A stretch of 17,023 nucleotides of DNA from an uncultured Pseudomonadota bacterium (GTDB lineage: Bacteria > Lernaellota > Lernaellaia > Lernaellales > Lernaellaceae), in NCBI GenBank assembly GCA_937967875.1, contig CALBTQ010000805.1, forward strand, positions 1 through 17,023, in the 5' to 3' direction. The notes beneath the pieces are model-generated. The model was not told the origin of the DNA and did not search any database. It worked only from the letters and a program-made list of their open reading frames with translations. Made by a program: the position numbers and the translations under genes. Positions 1 through 5,529 of the stretch are shown here, one piece after another. Positions within the stretch are counted from its first letter, which is position 1. Each line of letters opens with the position of its first letter.

Positions 1-2
1 TC

Positions 3-809
3 CTACCCCCCGCTTCCGCCGCCGCCGGTAACCGAAAATGGCGGACGCGCTTCGACGGTCCCTCCCCCCTCACCGGCGTCCCGGCCGCGATGACCTTCGA
101 TCCGAGCGGCAACCTGATCGTCACCGGCAAGTTTTTCGCCGGCGAGCAATGGTTCGACATCGCCACGATCAAATACGATGCGCAAGGCAACGAGCTGTGG
201 CGGCGCTACCACGACGGTCCCGCCGGCAACAAAGATGAACCGGTCGCGGTGGCGACCGACGACCTCGGCAATGTTTTCGTCGCCGGCACGAGCCCTTTTT
301 CGGCCAACAACGGCGACCTGTATTATGATTATGTTACGATTAAATATAGCTCCTCCGGCACGGAACAATGGGTGCGATACTATGATGGCCTGGGCGCCTT
401 CGACGATCAACAACCGGCCGACATGGCGCTTGATCGAGCGGGCAACGTGTACCTGACCGGCTTCTCCTTCGGCGGTTTTTATCAACGAGACGATTTCGCC
501 ACGGTGTCTTACGATCCCGAAGGCAACGATCGTTGGGTTGCGCGCTTCAACGGGCCGCACTCCTATGGCGATCTCGGTAAAAGGCTGGCCATCGATGGAG
601 ACGACAACGTATATGTCGTCGGCGATGTCTGCATGGAAGCGCGCGCTCCGGAGTTCGAGGACTTTACTTGCCTCGATTTCGACGTCGCCTTAATCAAATA
701 CAAACAAACGGTTTCCACGGACGACGATGACAACGATGACGATAATGACGACGATGACAGCGATGACGATGACGATGACGATGACGACGATGACGGGTGT
801 GGTTGTTAA
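3..809 (+). CDS. Secreted SBBP/beta-propeller repeat protein with Asp-rich tail, 5' partial
   Basis: The reading frame is open from the first codon of the window, so the gene starts upstream; the first internal ATG (position 90) is not its start. Four copies of a roughly 55-60-residue unit are visible. Each has a W-x-x-R-[FY]-x-[DN]-G-[PL] core (RTRFDGP, RRYHDGP, VRYYDGL, VARFNGP) followed by a G-N-[VL]-[FY]-[VL]-x-G strand (NVFVAG, NVYLTG). This matches SBBP / delta-60 beta-propeller repeats, typical of extracellular bacterial proteins of unknown ligand. After the last repeat come a short linker, about 25 almost uniformly Asp residues and the terminal residues GCGC. There is no C-terminal membrane helix after the cysteines, unlike MYXO-CTERM proteins. 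The Asp tract may be a calcium-binding or spacer segment and the cysteines an anchoring or disulfide site; both are inference. The propeller call is fairly sure; ligand and role are unknown. Confidence 0.75.
   Translation, partial: LPPASAAAGNRKWRTRFDGPSPLTGVPAAMTFDPSGNLIVTGKFFAGEQWFDIATIKYDAQGNELWRRYHDGPAGNKDEPVAVATDDLGNVFVAGTSPFSANNGDLYYDYVTIKYSSSGTEQWVRYYDGLGAFDDQQPADMALDRAGNVYLTGFSFGGFYQRDDFATVSYDPEGNDRWVARFNGPHSYGDLGKRLAIDGDDNVYVVGDVCMEARAPEFEDFTCLDFDVALIKYKQTVSTDDDDNDDDNDDDDSDDDDDDDDDDDGCGC
720..794 (+). repeat. GAY trinucleotide tract encoding an Asp-rich C-terminal segment
   Basis: Twenty-five consecutive codons are GAC or GAT apart from two Asn codons and one Ser codon. They lie between the last propeller repeat and the GCGC terminus. 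The mix of GAC and GAT suggests an old, selected tract rather than a freshly expanded microsatellite. Length variation between strains is plausible. Confidence 0.85.
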
Positions 810-849
810 TGTCTGAGAATATGACGGCTAGTATGGATGTCACTAACCC

Positions 850-1084
850 ATGATCCGAAAAAAAAATACGGCACATTGCAGGGGCGGTCGTCGGCTGGAT
901 CTTGCTGCTCAACTGCCTTGGTTTGATTTTCTGGACGCCGTTCAGCGTCAGGCATCAAGGTTACTTGATTTTAATATCCGGGCAAGCGGCCCTGCTCCTG
1001 CTGCCGTTGGCGATTGCCTTCGTTTGGCCGTCGTTGCGGCGCAAACTCGATATCGATCTGTTCAAATGGCGGAAAATCGAATGA
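850..1084 (+). CDS. Small two-helix membrane protein, frame broken at an A9 tract
   Basis: The family is not recognised. From residue ~10 onward the frame ending at 1084 encodes two clear hydrophobic helices (GAVVGWILLLNCLGLIFW and LILISGQAALLLLPLAIAFVW), then a basic and acidic tail ending FKWRKIE. No ATG or GTG opens this frame; the only internal start is a TTG at 902, inside the first helix. A good ATG lies at 850 in another frame, followed by Arg-Lys codons and nine A's (858-866). Removing one A joins ATG 850 to the helices and gives a sensible 77-residue protein starting MIRKKIRHIAGAVV, with a positive N-terminus before the first helix. I therefore read it as one gene interrupted by a homopolymer indel. 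This could be a sequencing error, a real mutation, phase variation or slippage. As written, the ATG frame runs on to 1203 without membrane character. Confidence 0.5.
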
Positions 1085-1095
1085 CTACTTTCCGT

Positions 1096-1122
1096 CCAAA
1101 TTGCATTGTCGCTGCAATTTGG
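1096..1122. other. Perfect 10-bp inverted repeat, 7-nt loop
   Basis: CCAAATTGCA at 1096-1105 pairs exactly with TGCAATTTGG at 1113-1122. It lies between the small membrane protein gene and the secreted protein gene at 1200. No T-run follows on either strand, so it is not a canonical intrinsic terminator. It could be an operator or a 3'-end-stabilising hairpin. Confidence 0.5.
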
Positions 1123-1199
1123 CCGAAACATCCTCCCCCGATTGCGCCGGGGCCTCAACTTTGGAACAATGACGTTATCCCTTTCTCCGGAGTGACGCC

Positions 1200-1796
1200 A
1201 TGAACCGCCGCATCTGCCTGGTCGCGCTGGTTTTATCGCTGATGGCGCTGCCCGCGCTGGCCGGCGTCTTTTCCTGGCTGGACGATCCGCAAGCGCCCGG
1301 ACCGCGCACCGAGGCCGTCGCACAGGGGCTGGAGCTGACCCTCGCGCCGCCGCAAACGACGATCAAGGCGGGCGAAGCGGTGCATTTGAGCATCGCCTTT
1401 GCCAACAAAGGGCCGTATCCGCTCAAGATCGTGCGGCCGCTGGACGGCACCGAGGCGCGCTGGCAGCAGCCGTTCCACGATTTTCTCGCCCAGCCCGAGG
1501 GCGGCGCCACCCTGCGGCGGATGCTCATGGGCGGCCGGGCCGCGAAAATGCAGGCGCTGGCCGAGGATGATTTGCTGACCATCGAGCCGGCCCAGGCGCT
1601 CGACCCGCGCACCGGCGCCTATGCGGAATACTTGCAGCGGATCGTTTTTCCCAAAGCGGGAACCTACAAGGTCTGGTACCTCTACGCCTACGAAGCGGCC
1701 TCGCGTTCGCGCGATGTGCAGGGCCAGCCGGCCGACGACGCGGGCGCGACGCGGGGAACCTTTACCAGCAACGCGGTGACGGTGATCGTGCAATAA
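1200..1796 (+). CDS. Secreted Ig-like hypothetical protein
   Basis: A 198-residue protein. ATG 1200 is preceded by GGAG at 1189-1192, seven bases upstream, which supports this start. The N-terminus is a textbook Sec signal peptide: MNRR, a hydrophobic core, then LPALA, with likely cleavage after Ala21. The mature part has alternating beta-strand patterns (LELTLAPPQTTIKAGEAVHL, then SIAFANKGPYPLKIVRPLDG) that resemble Ig-like or BsuPI-type beta-sandwich domains with a hydration or 'excess of clauses' style strand order. A later segment (AGTYKVWYLYAYEA) looks like the F-G strands of such a fold. No catalytic motif or cysteine pair is evident. It is probably periplasmic or exported. No neighbour explains its function. 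Confidence 0.7.
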   Translation: MNRRICLVALVLSLMALPALAGVFSWLDDPQAPGPRTEAVAQGLELTLAPPQTTIKAGEAVHLSIAFANKGPYPLKIVRPLDGTEARWQQPFHDFLAQPEGGATLRRMLMGGRAAKMQALAEDDLLTIEPAQALDPRTGAYAEYLQRIVFPKAGTYKVWYLYAYEAASRSRDVQGQPADDAGATRGTFTSNAVTVIVQ

Positions 1797-1804
1797 AAGA
1801 AAAA

Positions 1805-1835
1805 GCCGGGCGAGCCACGGGGAAACTCACCCGGC
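1805..1835. terminator. Hairpin after the secreted protein gene, possible terminator
   Basis: GCCGGGCGAG (1805-1814) pairs with CTCACCCGGC (1826-1835) with one mismatch, just after the stop codon at 1796. The A-rich flank lies on the left (1796-1804), so the T-tail is on the minus strand. On the plus strand the hairpin lacks a U-run. It could be a bidirectional or weak terminator. Confidence 0.45.
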
Positions 1836-2151
1836 ATAAGTTCTGGAGGGATCGGGCGCGAAGCGGTGACTTGATGGGTTGGATGCAAATCCTTTAGTCA
1901 GCGCATTTGGTCCGGTGGTGCGGGGGGGGAAGTCGGCGCATTGTTGCCTCGCACTCCCGATTCGCTTTTTGCAGCGCAACCCTCCAGGTTTTTGTCGTTC
2001 TGCTTTTACGTATCGTGCGCCCGGGGGAAGTCCTGGAACATAATTTTTCGACTTTACGACGTTTTGCAGCCACGTCCGCCACATTATTTCCATCCTTGGA
2101 ATAGTTGGATTTTATGAAAAATCTTGAGGCCGTTTATTTTGTCCTCTCCTG

Positions 2152-2179
2152 TTTACAAACTTAAAAAAATTCACATAAT
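2152..2179 (+). promoter_or_regulatory. Candidate sigma70-type promoter for the phosphodiesterase gene
   Basis: TTTACA (2152-2157) and CATAAT (2174-2179) are separated by 16 bp in the most AT-rich part of the spacer, about 50 bp before the GTG start at 2237. The match is by eye only. Confidence 0.45.
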
Positions 2180-2236
2180 TTACCTCTTGATCATGTTGCG
2201 TCTTGGGGAGGACGCGGCTTCGTTAGAAGGACTCTT

Positions 2237-3931
2237 GTGTTGAAGAGAAAGCGGCAACGTTCCCCGTGGCTCAAGCTGGTCCTGGTGTGCCTGTTTATCT
2301 CCATTACGGTTTTGTTCTGCAAATCGCAAACGCCCGATGAACTTCCCATCGAACAGGGCGAAAGCGACACTAATTCCGACAAGATCGACTCGCTGACGGT
2401 GGAGCCGCCGACGGCGAAAATCGCCAATGTGCCGCCCTTCGACGGCAATCCGCCCAAGCGCGTGGTGTTGCTGGGTTGGGACGGTGCGACCTGGAAGATC
2501 ATCTCCTACATGCTGGCGAAAGGCGAAATGCCCAACCTGCGCCGCCTGCTGGAATACGGCGCGGCGGGGATGCTGCAAACCGACGTGGCCATTTCGCCGA
2601 TTTCCTGGACGACCATCGCCACCGGTAAAAGCCGCGAGAATCACGGCATCGGCGCCACCGCCGTCGACGGCAAACAACTCGACAGGCAAGAAGAGTTGAA
2701 ATATTTCGATTCCACTCTGACCTCGGATAACGTGGCTGCCAGGCAGATTTGGGATATGTTCCCGGTCGAGCGCTTCCCCATCCGGGCCGTATTCGATTAT
2801 TACATGCCGCCGTCCTTTGCGCGCTGGCAGGGTTTGATTTTCCACCAGAGCGTTCTGTTCGCTCCCGGGCCCGTTCAGGAACTGTGCGACGAGCACGACG
2901 CCGACCAGAACGTCGTCTGCCTGCTGGCCAAGGCGCCGTACGATGCGGCGTTTTCCATCATCAGCGCCACCGACGGCGTCGGTCATCAGCACTATTACGA
3001 TTGCCTGTTGCTCTTGATGCAGGAAACCGGCGAGGTCGAATTGGCGCCGGCCTATGCCGAGAAAATCAAGGCGGGCGCCCAACAAATGATGGACGCCTAC
3101 CGTCTGGTCGACCGGTCGATCGAGCCGTTCCTCAACAAGCCCGACACCCTGGTGGCGATCGTTTCGGATCACGGCATGCAGGCGCCGAAGGAAAATCGCT
3201 GCGAGTTGTTCCTGATGTCCGATTTCTTCGCCGAGTTCGGCGCCCGGGTGACCGATTACGATCCACACAAACCGTTTTCCTTCGACGCGCGCGTCGATAA
3301 ACAAACCGCGCGCATCACCGTGCAGCCGATCGTCACACCCTACCCGATCGGCCGACGGCTGCCCAACGACGAAACGTTGCTGTTGAACGTCATCGCGCCG
3401 TCCTTCACCTGCCGCTCACCGCTGGCCAACGGCTGCCCGCAAGCGATCGAGAAAAAACTCGGCGATGTGCTGGCGATGTTCCGCGTGCAAGACCGGCGGT
3501 TGTACGATGATGGAACCAAAACCAAACAAGGCCTGGTGTACGCGCCGCGCGACGACTCGTTGACGACCGTGTCGCAAGCGGCGGACACCGACGGCAATAG
3601 CCTCTACTTCTTCAATAATTTTCAAGGCAATCACACCGAGCAAACGCCGGGGATCTTCATTCTCGCCGGACCGGGCGTGAAGCCGGGCGCGCGTTTCATG
3701 GGCGCGAACCTGATGGACGTCACCCCGACGATCCTTGCGCTGGCGGGCTTGCCGATCGCCGACGATTTCGACGGGCGTGTGCTCGTCGACGCGATCAAGC
3801 CGGCTTACCTCCAGGCACACCCGCTCACGACCGTTCTTACCTACGGCACACGCGACATCTCGCAGGTGAAAAAACCGATGCTCACGCTCGAACAAAAACG
3901 GCAGCTGCGCGAAATGGGTTATCTTAACTGA
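2237..3931 (+). CDS. Membrane-anchored type I phosphodiesterase / nucleotide pyrophosphatase family protein
   Basis: A 564-residue member of the alkaline phosphatase superfamily (Phosphodiest type). The start is GTG 2237, preceded by AGAAGG at 2225-2230; TTG 2240 is an alternative. A basic N-terminus and a hydrophobic segment (residues ~12-28) form a signal anchor; the cysteine at 28 follows Phe, so it is a poor lipobox. Family motifs are present in order: GWDGA with metal ligand D82; ISPISWTTIATG (119-130) holding the Ser/Thr nucleophile; TDGVGH with D246 and H250; SDHGM with D311 and H312; and GNHTEQTPGIF with H466. The protein ends in a basic tail, LREMGYLN, a C-terminal style common in exported sulfatase-like enzymes. 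It should hydrolyse a phosphodiester, pyrophosphate or phospholipid-type bond outside the cytoplasm; the substrate cannot be told. Its stop codon abuts the convergent gene. Confidence 0.88.
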   Translation: MLKRKRQRSPWLKLVLVCLFISITVLFCKSQTPDELPIEQGESDTNSDKIDSLTVEPPTAKIANVPPFDGNPPKRVVLLGWDGATWKIISYMLAKGEMPNLRRLLEYGAAGMLQTDVAISPISWTTIATGKSRENHGIGATAVDGKQLDRQEELKYFDSTLTSDNVAARQIWDMFPVERFPIRAVFDYYMPPSFARWQGLIFHQSVLFAPGPVQELCDEHDADQNVVCLLAKAPYDAAFSIISATDGVGHQHYYDCLLLLMQETGEVELAPAYAEKIKAGAQQMMDAYRLVDRSIEPFLNKPDTLVAIVSDHGMQAPKENRCELFLMSDFFAEFGARVTDYDPHKPFSFDARVDKQTARITVQPIVTPYPIGRRLPNDETLLLNVIAPSFTCRSPLANGCPQAIEKKLGDVLAMFRVQDRRLYDDGTKTKQGLVYAPRDDSLTTVSQAADTDGNSLYFFNNFQGNHTEQTPGIFILAGPGVKPGARFMGANLMDVTPTILALAGLPIADDFDGRVLVDAIKPAYLQAHPLTTVLTYGTRDISQVKKPMLTLEQKRQLREMGYLN

Positions 3932-5047
3932 CTATTGTTTGCCGAAAATGGCGATCAACGCGACCGCCGCGCCCATCAGACCGGCGGCGATGAGAATCGC
4001 CACGGCGACCTTGAGCCAGGAGGTCGGCGCGCTGCCTTGCACCTCGCCGGTTTGGCCGTTGACCAGAAAACGATACAGCTTGTCCTTGTAGCGGTAGGCG
4101 CTGATCCAGATCGGCAGCATGATCTGGTCGTAGGACCAATTGCTCAGCCGCGTGCCCACGCGCAGGTTGCGCTGGGTGTCGCCGGGAACCTGCTGGGCAC
4201 AGGCCTTTTCCTCTTCCTTGTTTAATTGCTGCGCCGCCGTCGGTTGCGCCTCGGCGGCCTTGATCGACGGATTCTCCGCCGCGAAGCCGGCCAGGTAATC
4301 GCTGTTGTAAGGCTGCGCCCTCTCGGTCTGGAACGGATAGATGCGGCCGACGAAATCCGGGTCGAGCCCGCGCGTGGCCGGCACCAGCCAATCCTCGTAG
4401 TGCGCGCGATGATCGCCGCTGGCCGGCTGCCAGCGCGTTTTGGTCACCGTGCGGTACTTGGTGACGGACTTGCCCTGCGCGTCCTTCTCGGTGTAGGCCT
4501 CCTGCTCCTGGTAGTTGTAGCCCGCGTCGGCCGACCAACTTGAATCGGCGTCGGCGTCGAAGGCCCAGAACGGCAGGTATACGCCGCGAATTTCGCTCAG
4601 CGCGCTTTTGCTGGTCAGATCGCCGGGGCGGAACCAGCCCTTGCCGAGCCATTCGCGAAAGAGGCTCTCGGCCTTGTCGCGGTTGAAGTCGAAGGGGATG
4701 ACGCGACTGGGGCGCTCGTCGGCGGCCTGCTGTTCGTTTTCGATGGCGTAGGTCGAGCCGCAATAGGCGCAGGCCAGCGTTTTGAGCGTCGTGTCGTAGC
4801 TGATCGTCGCTCCGCATCCGGTGCAGGCGAAGGTCTTCGTTTCGCGCCCGAAGCCGGACTGCACCGCCGCCTTGGGCTGCAAGGGACCTTCGGTTTTCAC
4901 CTCGGACGCGACGGCCGGTTGAGCGGCTTGCGCCGTGGCGGCCGGCGGCGCGGCGGACGCGGCGGCGAAGGGTTCGGCCTCCCCGCAATACGGACACGGT
5001 TTGACGTTCGCGGCGATTTCGGCGGTGCAACTGCGACAACGCGGCAT
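3932..5047 (-). CDS. Double zinc-ribbon protein with C-terminal membrane anchor
   Basis: The family has no assigned function that I recognise. The start is ATG 5047 because TCCTCCCT (5052-5059) provides a strong ribosome site on the minus strand and the protein begins directly with a zinc ribbon; an upstream extension to 5140 has no such support. The 371 residues contain CxxC pairs at C4/C7 and C18/C21, an Ala/Pro-rich linker (~25-65), a second ribbon at C75/C78 and C93/C96 (CTGCG, then CAYCG), a conserved-looking central domain (residues ~115-335, with VIPFDFNRDKAE, VYLPFWAFDAD and MLPIWISAYRYKDK), and one helix at ~344-367 ending FGKQ. It is probably a cytoplasm-facing, tail-anchored protein. 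Similar zinc-ribbon proteins are often mislabelled as helicase or PriA-related because of the Cys motifs; nothing here shows helicase activity. A TATAAG-like -10 element lies at 5079-5084 on the minus strand. Confidence 0.75.
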   Translation of the reverse strand: MPRCRSCTAEIAANVKPCPYCGEAEPFAAASAAPPAATAQAAQPAVASEVKTEGPLQPKAAVQSGFGRETKTFACTGCGATISYDTTLKTLACAYCGSTYAIENEQQAADERPSRVIPFDFNRDKAESLFREWLGKGWFRPGDLTSKSALSEIRGVYLPFWAFDADADSSWSADAGYNYQEQEAYTEKDAQGKSVTKYRTVTKTRWQPASGDHRAHYEDWLVPATRGLDPDFVGRIYPFQTERAQPYNSDYLAGFAAENPSIKAAEAQPTAAQQLNKEEEKACAQQVPGDTQRNLRVGTRLSNWSYDQIMLPIWISAYRYKDKLYRFLVNGQTGEVQGSAPTSWLKVAVAILIAAGLMGAAVALIAIFGKQ

Positions 5048-5135
5048 GACATCCTCCCTCGCAATGGTGATGAATTCCTTATAGCAGAAAATCGCCGGCA
5101 AAAGAAAAGGGCGAAGAGGGGATGAGGTCCTTTCC

Positions 5136-5260
5136 GTCATCCTCGGGCTCGACCCGGGGATCCAGGATTCCTTTCCTGCCGCGCGAAGCGCGGCCTTCCT
5201 TTTTAATAAAGGTCAGGAAATGTATTTCCGGTCCTGGATTCCCGCCTGCGCGGGAATGAC
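5136..5260. repeat. Inverted pair of REP-like palindromic elements
   Basis: One element (5136-5165) reads on the minus strand as CTGGATCCCCGGGT, then CCCGAGGATGAC. A second (5233-5260) reads on the plus strand as CTGGATTCCCGCC, then GCGGGAATGAC. The core of the second, 5238-5257, is ATTCCC-N8-GGGAAT, the same layout as neisserial dRS3 and many intergenic repeats in proteobacteria. Between them lie a GCCGCGC/GCGCGGC hairpin (5178-5194) and TTTCCTG/CAGGAAA arms (5172-5178 and 5214-5220). The block is non-coding. Confidence 0.65.
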
Positions 5261-5268
5261 AGCGCTCT

Positions 5269-5406
5269 AGTCATCTCGACCGGAGCGTCCCTATCCGCCG
5301 AAGCCTTGGCGAAGGCGGAAGCGGAGTGGAGAGATCCCTTTTGTTACTTGCACGAAAAGGGATTCATCCAATCGCCATGCCTACGGCATGACTCCGTCGG
5401 AATGGC
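5269..5406. repeat. Further palindromic intergenic repeats
   Basis: The segment starting TCATCTCGACCGGAGCG and ending GCGGAGTGGAGAGATC resembles a widespread intergenic repeat, here split by an internal TCCGCC/GGCGGA palindrome (5295-5319 region). It is followed by ATCCCTTTT/AAAAGGGAT (5334-5342 with 5355-5363) and CATGCC-tac-GGCATG (5376-5390), nested within GCCAT/ATGGC arms. No ORF is supported. Positions 5407-5477 are simply AT-rich. Confidence 0.5.
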
Positions 5407-5477
5407 AAAAAATGAAATCTTTATATAATTAATGTAATACACAATAACTTATAACCCCTCACTTGTAATTTATAATT

Positions 5478-5505
5478 AAAAAAAGCCCCCGGGGGACCCG
5501 GGGGC
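5478..5505 (-). terminator. Intrinsic terminator of the etf operon
   Basis: GCCCCCGGG (5485-5493) and CCCGGGGGC (5497-5505) form a perfect 9-bp GC stem with a 3-nt loop. Read on the minus strand, the hairpin is followed at once by seven T's (A's at 5478-5484) and more AT-rich sequence. It lies 24 bases after the stop of the last operon gene. Confidence 0.92.
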
Positions 5506-5529
5506 GCCAATAAAGTAGTAAGAGGTTGA

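Larger units (their letters stand above)
1797..2236. other. 440-bp intergenic region without a convincing gene
   Basis: Short ORFs here lack ribosome sites and protein-like composition. The region holds a hairpin at 1805-1835, a G8 run near 1922-1929 and a clearly AT-rich segment from about 2100 to 2190 that carries a candidate promoter for the phosphodiesterase gene. I see no tRNA or other structured RNA. Confidence 0.5.

Noticed and set aside
720..794. GAY repeat as a CRISPR or tandem DNA repeat
   Set aside because: The period is three bases, in frame, and the tract encodes an Asp-rich tail. There are no spacers.
850..1203. 117-aa ORF from ATG 850 read straight through
   Set aside because: After the A9 tract it has no membrane or domain character and overlaps the next gene's start. 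The alternative frame encodes coherent helices.
1907..2104. 65-aa ORF in the 1797-2236 spacer
   Set aside because: No ribosome site and no protein-like or membrane pattern. It ends in AT-rich promoter-like sequence.
5048..5140. Extended N-terminus of the zinc-ribbon protein
   Set aside because: A strong ribosome site directly before ATG 5047 and the zinc ribbon starting at residue 4 argue for the shorter form. The extension overlaps that ribosome site.
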